Origin: Corticium candelabrum
Taxonomy: Eukaryota > Porifera > Homoscleromorpha > Homosclerophorida > Plakinidae
DNA: 64,000 nucleotides
Reading direction: 5' to 3'
Assembly (NCBI RefSeq): GCF_963422355.1
Contig: NC_085106.1
Coordinates: forward strand, 4,546,430-4,610,429
The notes under the pieces were generated by a model, which saw nothing but the letters and a program-made list of their open reading frames with translations, had not been told where the DNA came from and searched no databases. Positions 1 through 10,629 of the stretch are shown here, one piece after another. Numbering within the stretch: the stretch's first letter is position 1; each line of letters begins with the position of its first letter. Both the position numbers and the translations under genes were made by a program.

Positions 1-196
1 CGCCAAACTAGTTGTATACGTAGGCAGGAGTCTCGGACACACTCCTCGGGACGAATAAGCCATGTATGTATGTATATCTAGAGAATACTCTCCCTTTCTT
101 AATTAATTATTTCAAACATTTTGAAGAGAATCGACTCTGCTGTTTGAAACTCATGCAAACGCCAGAAACGAAAGAGAAAACCACCACCTCTACACC

Positions 197-1093
197 ATCA
201 CTAATCTCGCGTAGCCAAACTCCTTCTCATTTCTATATCTACTGTCGGGAAGCGGTTTGGTGAAATTGCACACAAGCACCGGTGCCAGGCATACGCCCAC
301 GTTTTTGCAATTAGTAATTAGATTAATTAAGGTTAAGCTCATAAATGATAATTTCTTAAAACACTATAATCTCTGTTGTCGACGAGAAATCATATTGTTG
401 GAAAGGCTTACAACAATCAATGGACGTACTTTAATTTACGATAGTATGGTATTGTTCTTTCTATCTGACGTACTACGAGTTCACGGAAACTCCGCGCTTA
501 CCTCCGTATAGGCACGAGTAAGGTTTTCGCTCGTCGATATTAATTTGTAACCATAAACGTGTTGTATCTCTATCTAGCCATGCAATTTTGTATGTAAGCA
601 AGACGTTTATAGCTTACCTCTGTTGCTTCGACCGCAATTCCTCTCGAATATTTCGCTTGCCGTGCCTTTGAACTCTTCACGCAACCCTAGAATTTGCTCG
701 TATTACGAAACGAAGCAAGCTTGGTTCGCTAAATTTAACAAAATCCACATACAGTCGTTTCTGTTTAGATTCAGCTGGTTCACAAAGGAATGTCCGATTA
801 AGATGTATACATCGCTTGAGCATTAACTAATTGCGAGAGCCTAGTCTTTCTCTTGTTGTACGTTTGAGACTGACTGACTCCAAACACAGAGCACAACAAC
901 CTGGATCCATTGTGTGACTAACAATCAACTTTCGTGGTGTTGATTACACGTTTACGTTATTCACAATAATTGTAATTATCTGCCACTCACAAGTCGGTGG
1001 CGGCTGGCACCTGAGCTTGTGTGAGCAATTTCACCAAACCCCTTCCCGCTGGTAGATATAAAAAGGGAGGAGTTTGGCTACGCGAGACTAAAC
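197..1093. repeat. Foldback (long terminal inverted repeat) element
   Basis: The arm at about 197-287 recurs in reverse complement at about 1006-1093. Both arms contain the core CTCGCGTAGCCAAACTCCT and a stretch reading GGTTTGGTGAAATTGC. The ~720 bp between them shows no convincing coding sequence. A related end-like motif (GGCTACACGAGACTA) occurs near 2421. The element looks like a non-autonomous DNA transposon or foldback element; family unknown. Confidence 0.6.
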
Positions 1094-1293
1094 CATCGCT
1101 CGTGTTTGCCAGACATGTGGTCTAAAATGCAAATCTAATACTAGCGGGTTGGTCATCACTATAGAAAGTCATTAAATGCAGTGGACAAACCATCATCATT
1201 ATCTCTAGGTTGCGCGCAAAGCGCATGCAGATTTGGTGCAATCCATGAATAGCCTGCATATATACACAAACCATGGATTGCCACTACAAACAG

Positions 1294-2055
1294 TAACCCT
1301 AACCCTACTCTAACCGTAACCAAATAAACTCTAACGTAGCCTCGAACTTCCAGACTAGAGTGCGCGCGAAGCACGAAAACTCTAGTCTGGAACAAGTCGA
1401 TACTAAAATGATTTCGAAAATAGTCTTCTAAGCCAATCAGCTCCTTATAGCCGGAATGTCGGTTGTAAATTCTGATTGGTTTAGCAGTAATTGGTTATGC
1501 TAAGTGCACTAACGCTGATTGCGCGCGTGTGAAACCCGCGTGGACGGCTAAGTGCAAGCCAGAGCCGTGAGGAAGACTCTGGTGCACGCACACATCTTAC
1601 TTTTAGTTTAAGCTTCAGTTCTTTGATACTCTCAAGCTTGCGGTGACAGGACATGCACAGCTGCGTCGCTATACCATTATCTTTGACAACTGGTCGAGCG
1701 GTAGTCTCGCCGGTCGAGCGGTTAGACTAGCTAGCGGTCTGCCAAAGAATCGAAGAGTCGTCGTTTTATGCCGTCCACCAAGATATCGCCTTAAACACGG
1801 CAGACGTCTCTTCTTCGTTCGTGAGATTTCATGGCATTTACAAACGATGTCGATCTAGGTCAAACGATCCTACGCTATTAGACTACCATTTAGCATCGCT
1901 TTGATAAATACTTCCGAAATCGTTTTAGTATCGACTTGGTCCAGACTAGAGTTCGCGCGCTTCGCGCGCTCTCTGGTCTGGAAATTCGAGGCTAACTCTA
2001 ACCCTACTCTAACTCTAACCCTAACCCTAACCAAATAATCTTAACCCTAACCGTC
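1294..2055. repeat. Paired hairpins with telomere-like CCCTAA tracts
   Basis: Two degenerate (CTAACC)n stretches, near 1294-1332 and 1990-2055, sit next to small hairpins at 1350-1390 and 1941-1981. Each hairpin has CCAGACTAGAG at one foot and CTCTAGTCTGG or CTCTCTGGTCTGG at the other, around a CG-rich loop. The flank CTCGAACTTCC on the left is inverted as GGAAATTCGAG on the right, so the hairpins behave like termini of one ~630-bp unit. The CCCTAA tracts run in the same direction on both sides. Whether these are true interstitial telomere repeats or transposon ends cannot be settled here. Confidence 0.5.
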
Positions 2056-2218
2056 AAAGCACGAATTGCCCATGTCTATACACAGTATCTGCATGAGTCA
2101 GGTTTCCTCATAAACTGCTAATTGAATGCAGAATATTTTCTTTACATATACCATGCAATTTTTGCGCAATCGTCTGATTAATATGACTTTACAACGCATT
2201 ATATCGGGTAGAACTACA

Positions 2219-2266
2219 TGTGGCATGATGTGTGGCATGATGTGTGGTATGATGTGTGGCATGATG
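2219..2266 (+). repeat. 12-bp tandem repeat (TGTGGCATGATG x4)
   Basis: Four consecutive 12-bp units, the third with one substitution, followed by a degenerate fifth. Short open frames over it are by-products of the repeat. From here to 3175 I see only AT-rich sequence without a supported gene. Confidence 0.85.
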
Positions 2267-3175
2267 TGCACCATGACAATGCCCATGCACCAGAATCCAG
2301 TAGACATCTCTGTGCCCCACCGGGATTCTGTGGGATAATGAGAGAGACCAAACAACTACATCAAAGCAGTATTCCACGCAGACCCCTTTCGCCAAAACTA
2401 CGGACCGGCGAGAAATAATCTGGCTACACGAGACTAGGTAAAATATAGAGTACCTTTTCTTGGACAATCCGCCTTACAAAAACATCAACCACCGAAAAAT
2501 CAGCCACTGAGGACGGAAAACTTGGCCATCTATATACGCCTTTGGCTTTTGCGCATGCGGAGATTAGCAGTACAAATGAGTCCGGACTTTAATTCGGCCC
2601 GCGATAATAGTGATGTCATGTATCTTGCAAGACGGTCGATTCACCGTGGCCAGAAACACTACTGTGGCACTGATTTGTATGTGTGACTAAATAATTCTGT
2701 GGATGTCTATCTATTTAGAAGTAACTGACACAGACACAAAAAAATCAAAAGTTATATTATTAAATTTTCAGTTAGTTCCTATAACGCACATATATCGAAA
2801 ATTTGAATTTTTAAAACATTTACATTCACTGAGATATCAATTAAGGTTCAAAGTTGTTTCGGTTTACTATAACCAGTACGTAGTGGTTAGAAGCTAGTCA
2901 CGCGTAGCCACACCCTCTCCGTCATCATACTTCCGGCGGGATAGAGTCTGGTAAACTGCCTTTGAGGTATTTATTCGCCTCACTCAATTACTCCCCTGCA
3001 TTCAGGGGGACTAAAGACATCGATCTTTAGTAGTCGACGTTGATGCCTAAAGAAACAACTAAGTACGCTAATTTGCATGAGATAGGTCAACGGAGACACG
3101 ATAACGATCGCAATAGACCTTTTCACAGGGCGTTGCCCTAACGACGTCATCGCCTACCGCACGAAAACTTGGTGT

Positions 3176-5005
3176 GCTTTGGATGCATTGGCGTTTGTTA
3201 ACAGTGTGAGTCTAGAGCCAATTGCAAAGCCACAACTTTTCTTTTTGAACTTTCAACGGCACGTATAGCGATGCATCGAATCAGGTAAGGCCTCATTAGG
3301 ACTCGGCTCTTGTGTTTGTTTGCGTGTTTGGCAGTGATCAGCAACCTCTTACTGATCTCTTTCGTGACTCTGCCGCGTCATTTGAGTGATGATGTAACAC
3401 TGAGACTTGACAGACTTCAGATGCGGGTACAAACATGCGTACGTAATCTATGATGCGTGTTCTCTGTTGCACGCACTTACCGAATGGTTTGGTTTCAGGC
3501 CCAGATCCAGGAATTTTTGAAAGAGGGGGTTGACCTAGTAGCAGTTATTTATAGCATTACTAATTTTTTTCTTTTATAATAAAATTATTTATTTCATAGT
3601 TAAGTTGACTATACAGTACTATCCTGATAGGCTGACTATGGTATACTCGTATGTAATGTAATCACCTCCAACAAAATCTACAAATCAGCAGCATTAACTT
3701 AATTGATCGGGCCCTTACATACTGAAATGGTCTTAGTGTGCATAGTCTTGAGACAGTCAGTCTAGAACGTTCTAGAGCCCATCTGCGGTAGCAGAAGCAG
3801 AACATTATTGAAATCTGACCAGATAACATGCATAAAGGCAGCAGCCATTACATACAAATTTTCTTACCATGTATACGTCTGGGTGTGATACTCTGCACTG
3901 CCTTCGATTCCTTTCATCAACGGTGAACCACGCCTATTGGAAAAGAGAAGGTTGTAACCCCTGAACCTCCATCTGGATCCGGGCCCGCGGGTTTGTACAT
4001 GCTGAATACTTGTTAGAAAGCGCGGCGTTCAAGGAATCTCTTAGGGAATGAAAGACCCTAAGGTAGCAAGTAGATAAAGTTCTGTTAGTACTATTAAGGT
4101 TGTAATAATTGAGTATTACTATTAAAATGGTGTACACAATGGAAATGAAATTGAACTGCAAGTGGTAGTGTGATGTATCCTGAAGCATTACACACAAGAG
4201 TACAGAATAATGAAAAGAGCCAATATATTGACATTTACAAACTAAAATTGATATTAATGACAATAATTAATATTAATTTAACGAACAAAATTAAATCTAT
4301 TGTACAGAGCTTCTCTAAATGACTGTGGTAGACTTCGACTTAGAGTATCCCTTGGCAACTACCAGTCAACGTCATTCAAATGGAAATAAAATTTATCCAT
4401 GTGACAAAACTTTTTATGTGATACTTCAAATATTTGGTCACATTGGTACATCCAGGAACACAGCAAACAACACAGCAACTACACACTTCAAAAGGTAAAA
4501 CACACTACAGCAACACTGAGTGACTGGTTCATTTATATGACAGCCACAGCTGAGGACATTACATCAAGATGAAATCATGCATTCTCTTCTTACCTCTCAG
4601 TACCACCTGATTTGTCTACAGACTTCCTCTTCACGTCAGTCATTTACTAAACAAAGCACTTTCTAGGAAGTATTCAGGAGGTACAAACCGAACCACTGGA
4701 TAAGTGCGTACCACACAGAACATGTACACGCATCTTACATTACGTACGCACATTTGTACCCGCATCTGACGTCTGTCAAGTCTTGATGTTACATCATCAC
4801 TCAAAATGACGTGGCAGAGTCACGAAAGATATCAGAAAAAGGTTTTTCATTATTGCCAAACACACAAACACACACAAAAGCCGAGTCCCAATGAGGCCTT
4901 ACCTGATTCGATGCATCGCTATACGTGCCGGTAAAAATTCGAAAAGAAAAAGTGTTGCTTTGGCTCTAAACTCACGCGGTTAACAAACGCCATTGCATCC
5001 AAAGC
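3176..5005. repeat. Large inverted-repeat element, arms ~340 bp
   Basis: The left arm (3176-3495 plus 3988-4023) is the approximate reverse complement of the right arm (about 4660-5005). It starts GCTTTGGATGCATTGGCGTTTG and includes GATGCATCGAATCAGGTAAGGC and GCGGGTACAAA. The loop (about 4024-4659) has no supported gene. The left arm is interrupted by a separate ~490-bp insertion. The structure fits a foldback transposon or an inverted duplication. Confidence 0.75.
3496..3987. mobile_element. Non-autonomous hAT-like element nested in the left arm
   Basis: The left end reads CAGGCCCAGATCCAGG...GAGGGGGTTG. The right end is the inverted equivalent, GTTGTAACCCCTGAACC...CTGGATCCGGGCCCG. The right arm of the surrounding inverted repeat runs straight through the equivalent position (near 4683-4690), so it marks the empty site. 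The interior has no transposase. The hAT assignment rests on the CAG...GGATC...GGTTGCAAC-like end, also seen at 8856; a clean 8-bp target duplication is not visible. Confidence 0.6.
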
Positions 5006-5934
5006 GAAAAGGTTCCTTGTCCATCTAGCTAGCGCATATAAATCATATTAAGGTATCTATTACAGCATGAAGATGTACGTGTGAAAGAATAACAGCCTAG
5101 GGCCATCGAAGTTGTGTGGTAAGCTTACGTACGACCGGTTCTAGAGCGCGTCCATAGTGTGATCGATTTCTGAAGGTTCATTTGACATACTGCAGGCGCT
5201 CGCCGTCGACGCGAAGTCACAGGTAAAAGTAAAACGCAGCTACTAGCAGCAACAGCTAGTCGCTATTCGGCAGCGATTGCATGCAACGCCCAAACGAAGA
5301 CAGCTGCCACACGTTGTCTTCGCATGCGCGCATAAATTACCTCAAAATCGGCGTAATGTTTGCACGCTTGCGGAACCGACGTTGTATAGAATCTCAAGCG
5401 GATAATGTCGCGCGCAACCGTTGAACGTACAGCGAAACAGCTTTCATTCGTGAATAAAGCCATAGATCTAGACACAATAGACCTTGTTTTTGTGTCGGTG
5501 TTGATTTTGTCGTTGGTACATGTACATCTGGACCCTTCGTGCAAACGGAATCCGAAAGATTTCTTGACCCGAGCTGTCTTCTAATACCGACCGCTTCAAC
5601 TTTTTTATCGACAGCAATGTAACATCTCAAAAAAACACGCAGACCCGATTGGTAAGTGTTAGTGCGCGTTGATCGAATGGTGTTAGAAACCCAAAACCTT
5701 TAAGGAAAGCGAGTATTAGTAAGTGTACAAAATTGCCTCACCCACCAAATCTGACCTTTCCTCGCATTATATCCTGTTTCTAATCGAGGTGATTAAGAAC
5801 ATGACCACAAAATTTCCTGTATGTAGTGCAGTGACCAATCCTAAAGCCAGACACCATAACAAGTTCAAACGGTACGCCGTTTACAGGTTACGGGTCACCA
5901 AAAGCAAAAGTGTACGGAATTACCCCGGATTACC
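5006..5934. other. No supported gene
   Basis: Open frames at 5263-5630 (-) and 5723-5938 (+) are short and overlapping and match no family I recognise. No repeat structure was identified. Confidence 0.5.
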
Positions 5935-6560
5935 CTAATGTGACCCGACACTCTCTCTTCTTACGTCCTCATTCTCACACGCCGTTATTCCAGCGATTCG
6001 CCTAGCTCGCAAGACCCTGTGCTTCTCCAACAGCATCAACTCCCGAGCTCGCGTAACTGGCGCAAGTATGAACAATTGATCCGCGACAGGCGTTGGCAAA
6101 CCCTCCAGAAAGTAATCGATCGATTGCCTACTAACGAAGTTCATTCGGCAAATTCGGCGCTACCCGATCGATCAGTCGCTCTAACGCTCTTAGGAAGACT
6201 TCCACAAACTCTCCAGCCTGTATTTTTGCGGTCTTGCAGCTGTCAGTGCGCTAATCGACGAGATTCTTCTGTGTCCGGGGCAAAAGAATGCTTCCCTTCT
6301 ACCAGGTTATTCTACGACTCGGCAGCTGCGTGCTTACCATATACAGCGAATGCCCTTGCTTTCAGCAGCAGCGGAAGCTTTAGTAGTGTCTCGCCTGCAC
6401 CCCAACTATTCGCCTTCGCGCAGATGTCAAAGCGCTTCCCTCAGCTTGAAATCACCGTCACCAAACGATTCTGGCAGCTGTGGCGTACAAGGAACTTGAA
6501 CAACTACGATCGGCTGCACTTGATGCTGCACTTCTTTGGCCATTTCCGCGGTGTTTGATT
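5935..6560 (-). pseudogene. Frameshifted gag-like retroelement relic
   Basis: On the minus strand, pieces in different frames read in order as a retroelement Gag. Near 6480-6560 is a proline-rich lead ending in PQLPESFGDGDFKL, comparable to the segment before the capsid-like domain. Near 6150-6220 is a piece reading FVEVFLRALERLIDRVAPNL. The piece 5935-6144 reads SIDYFLEGLPTPVADQLFIL, the typical 'F..GLP..V..QL' end of Ty3/Gypsy-like capsids. Several stops and frame changes separate them, so it is dead. No polymerase follows. The plus-strand frame at 6019-6558 is its shadow. Confidence 0.5.
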
Positions 6561-6724
6561 CCTGGTTGCTCAAATTTACTCAGGAAATCCCGCTTCTTTA
6601 CACCAGTAATGCAACTATACGAGTAGACAACACGGGCGAGGATCGTTTGGATACCAAGACAAAGACAACGCCCTTGACGGTCAAGTACCAACTCTCTCTA
6701 TATTTATGATTACTAACGTCTATA

Positions 6725-8065
6725 TAATAACTAAAATTTAAAAAAATTTTCTGAAAGAAGAAATGGATGTAGGAATTGTGTAAAAAGTAACAGAAACAAG
6801 ATCTATAGATAATATGAACCAAAGCCAGACATCATTAGTGAATCCTTCCAACCCCTAAAATGCAAAATTTAGGGAGTGTGGGGTTGGAAGAATTCACTAA
6901 TGATGTCTGGCTTTGGTTCATATTATATGTAGATCTTGTTTCTGTTACTTTTTACCCAGTACCTACATTCATTCCATTTTTTAAATTTTTTAAAAAAAAT
7001 TCTAGCTTGGTAAGTTTTTAGGAGCGCAAAAGCACAACATAGCTAGGGTGTGCATGTCTTTATTAGGGCATGTAAGCCTTTTATAAGCATGTCTAAGATT
7101 TAGCGCGTTTTTATTAGCGTTAATTAAACCTGTTTATATGTAACAGCTTTTGTTAGACATGATTCAGAGGTAGTTTACTCAAGTGGTTTTAGGTATACGG
7201 GGTATACTTACGGTACCATGGTATCCTAACGCACGTTGCACGAATATAGATCCTAATTTTTAGTGCCTTTGCATTTTTCTTTCTTCCGTGCGTGTATAAT
7301 TAAATATGCAACGACAGTTAGAATAGAACGTTGCTTAGGTAATAGTCAAAGCCAAAGATTATCATATACGGAATATGCGTTGCAATTGTTGGGTTTTCGT
7401 ATAAAATACTATGTGTGCATAATTATTTGTCATTTATACTCCTGTGTGCGACGTAGATCGCAAACGATTTCAGACTAGACCTGAAATTGGCAAACATGAT
7501 CGAATTATACAGTTCTGGTGGTAGACTCTTTCCTAGACTCTTTGGCATAGTTGATTGGCGCTTTGTCCATTGTCCTTGGTTGCCATGGACAAGCATCGCA
7601 AATACGGCTCTGTGATTGGCCCGAACTGTGCAACAGCGATGATGACGGTCAAAGAATCAAATCTGCTTGAAAAAAAACACAAATTTTCTAACATTCATTT
7701 CGGTTTCTATCATCAACAAAAGAATAGAGTTCGGGTGATTCTAAAGCGCTTTCTAAAGTTTCTCAGCCGTACGTAACTTAAAAAAGAGATATCCGTGGAG
7801 AAGAAGAAGAAAAAGCAGAACAAAACTGGCGCATGGGCCTCCGAGGCTAGCAACTGTTTTCTAGGTTGTTAGATGATTATTGACCAAAACAAAAATAGAA
7901 TATAGTACACGACGTGCAAAAATTTTATTTCGTTGATTCTAAGAAATTGTAGTGTTTATTTACCATGTTTTCTAAGCGTGCAAAAAGATGACAACGCCCC
8001 ACAACGCTCCAAAACCTGGGCAATCCTTACATACAGGGTGCTACCGTACCCTGCGATAATGTATT
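6725..8065. repeat. Dispersed repeat, copy A, with ~140-bp inverted repeat
   Basis: 6725-6868 and 6875-7010 are inverted copies of each other (AGCCAGACATCATTAGTGAA pairs with TTCACTAATGATGTCTGGCT) separated by a very short loop. The 3' part (from about 7838: GAGGCTAGCAACTGTTTTCTA, to about 8065) and the left arm both recur at 62,535-62,885. That second copy lacks the second arm and the middle. The middle here (7010-7838) shows no supported gene. Confidence 0.7.
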
Positions 8066-8685
8066 TTTTAACACACCACGATTTTGGTGCAGTTATCAAG
8101 TGCACGTCCACTAATCTACATGCTACTGTTTATTAAGCTACGAGCCTAAAAGAAGGACATCACATCAACTTAAGTAGTGGACTGCTTCGCAAGAAGCTTA
8201 CTCTAAACGGGCTGAATTGACTTCCGGTCTGTCTGTCGGTATGTATGTTTCTATGTTTGTAAGGGAGTGTCATGCTCGGAAAGTTATTCAAGCCAATCAG
8301 CAGTCCTTTTAGGACGCGAAAAATAACCGAAGAAACGATAGCATATTGGCGTGAATCACTCGGGAATTTGTTGAGCAAATCAGCAGTACTTTGGGACTCA
8401 AAACAGTGGGTAACGTAACAATTCCGCGCATTATGACAGAAAACCCAGATGTCATATTCATAGTAAAGACGTTAAACCTTCGTCAAACTGAGAACCGCAG
8501 AGTAAAGTTCAGGCTAGCGTTGTACGCGTCTGTTACTTTTTACAAAAGAATCGCAAAACAAACGAATTCATCGTTCTTCAAGAAGCAAAGCGAGGTCCCA
8601 TGGGACCATGCATGTGTACCGTTGCGCACGACCAAACATGTCATCCGCGATCTTCAAGAGAACAATATGTTTTAGCTGTCAGTAG
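8066..8685. other. No supported gene
   Basis: The small frames at 8160-8378 (-) and 8391-8675 (+) resemble no family I recognise and have no splice or repeat context. Confidence 0.4.
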
Positions 8686-10490
8686 TACTGATGATGAACG
8701 ATCGGCGGCGTGCTGCAAGGAAGATTCGTAGGAAACGCTAACGCTGCTTTCTCCTGGATCCGGTCACTACTTGTGGCTTCACTGTATTTCTATGAGACGT
8801 ACGAGACCATTCTTTATCTAGCTACGACGAATTATTATTGGAACAAAAGATGCTACAGTGGCGGATCTAGGGTAGGGTTGTGGGGTTGCAACCCTCCTTT
8901 ACTTGGCCTCGAAGTTAAAGCACAAGAGCTTGAAGCCGCATTGTGATCATTTCCAGTATCTAATTAGAAATAACTAAGCAGATTCTTGACGAAGTGCGAC
9001 ATATGGCAGCGAAACCCCAGACTCGTGATTAGGATATCTTTGTTGCGTAGGGAATGGTTTACTCAGTACGTAACTGAAAGAATGAAGGCAACAAGGCAGG
9101 ATATATGCAACCTCTTTGACATCTGGTATCAAGACATTCTGCGACTCGCAGACGGGGTTGTATCCATTGAATCTGTTCCAAGAAAAACAAACTTACAGCG
9201 AAACCGGAGCAATACACTTACTAGTAGTCGGAGTCCGATTGAGCACTACAAACGATCCGTTGCTATACCCCTCCTAGACTTCCTGCTTCTTCAGATGCGT
9301 GAAGGATCTAATGGTGAGCAAGATAATGTCCGAGCATTGTTGTGTCTAGTGCTTACCCTTCTAGTTCGTTCCGACGTTGACCCAATGGAAAGCCGATCTT
9401 TCATTCCCAAAGTCTCTAGAAGGTGAAGCGAGAAGGTGGAAGTCAGTATGGCAAAGCAAATATCAGGAAATGAATGAAGCAAGGAAAAGAGAGCAAGAGT
9501 GCAAGAAGGCCATACCCAACAATTAGTTAACCTTCTCCTGGCCTTGGGAGCCTGTGACTCTCGGCTGTACTCAAATGTTCATCGTCTGCTATTGATAGCA
9601 TGTGTTCTGCCTATCACAAGTACAGAAGCAGAGAGGTCATTTTTCTACTGAGGAGACTGAAGACTTAAGCAAGGTCTACCATGGCAAAGGAGCGTCTTGC
9701 ACACCTATCAGTTATCGCCATGCATTACAAAGACCGGGTACCAGCAGACAAAGTTTGTACAAATCATCTACGGAGATTGTTGATAATTGTTGATACAGTC
9801 TTTGTTTGAAAGAGACATAGTTGCATCGTAGTTTACTTACATCTATTTAGCAATACTTTATGCATGATGCAGTTAGATTCTGTTAGACAGTTCTGATGAT
9901 TTAGGGAGTTTATAACATGACACATTGCTAGAGATATGTTGCCATAGTTGTTGCCATTTACTTTAGCTATGCTGTAAGAAGCCTGGGCCATTTGCACCTC
10001 TAACACGTACAAATGCATTGACTAAAGTAGGCGTGGTCTATCAAAATTTGCAACCCCTCTTTTCATAAATCCTGGCTCCTCGCTTGTGCTAGCAACGTAC
10101 GGCTCAACAAAGCATGATAATCTCGTCCACCTCAGTTGCTAGCTGCAAGTGATGCAAGATCGAGCGCTACAGAATCGAGAAATAACGTGGATAACAAGCC
10201 CGCTCCGTGCAAGAATATTTACAGGTGTAAACAAGACTGATGATAAACGAGCCACGTCGTCTTGCAAGAAAGATTCGTAGGAAACGTTGCGCTGCATGCT
10301 TTCTTCTGGATCCGGTCGCTACACATACATGTCGCTTTACAGTATTTCCCGTGCACGTACATCGATCTCTAGCTACGACAAATGAATTTTAACGGAACGA
10401 AAAATGATAGAAACGGTTCAACGAAAGATGATGGCAACAGTTCGACGAAAGATGATAGCAACTTCTCAACGAAAGCATGATAATCTTGTT
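8686..10490 (+). repeat. Direct duplication, one copy split by a hAT element
   Basis: The block 8686-8855 (AAGATTCGTAGGAAACG ... CTAGCTACGACGAAT) recurs at 10,235-10,405. The sequence just after the hAT relic (about 10,084-10,125: TAGCAACGTACGGCTCAACAAAGCATGATAATC) matches the continuation of the second copy (about 10,456-10,490). Copy 1 is therefore 8686-8855 plus about 10,084-10,125, and copy 2 is uninterrupted. Confidence 0.7.
8856..10083 (+). mobile_element. Degenerate hAT transposon
   Basis: The left end CAGTGGCGGATCTAGG...GGGGTTGCAAC is a typical hAT terminus. The right end near 10,048-10,083 (TTGCAACCCCTC...AATCCTGGCTCC) is its decayed inverse. Coding remnants are on the plus strand. 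8986-9426 contains a segment with NRSNTLTSSRSPIEHYKRSVAIPLLDFLL cut by decay on both sides, resembling the 'R.R.N....EYY...IA.PLLDHLL' block of THAP0/ZMYM-like hAT transposases. Near 9550-9790, across frameshifts and a stop, is the C-terminal dimerisation block (ACVLPITSTEAERSF, then ERLAHLSVIAMHYKDRVPAD). It is non-functional. Confidence 0.75.
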
Positions 10491-10629
10491 GTAGTATACA
10501 TCCAAGAGCTTGAATTGTGTTAGTTCAGTCATTGACTGGCATTTAGGACTAGCCAGTCATTCTTGAAATAGATCGTCTTGAGTTAACACTAGGACCGGCT
10601 AAGCGCGTGCTAACGACGTAGTTACTTGT

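Noticed and set aside
6019..6558. 179-codon plus-strand frame
   Set aside because: The opposite strand gives a better explanation as a frameshifted Gag relic; this frame has no family resemblance.
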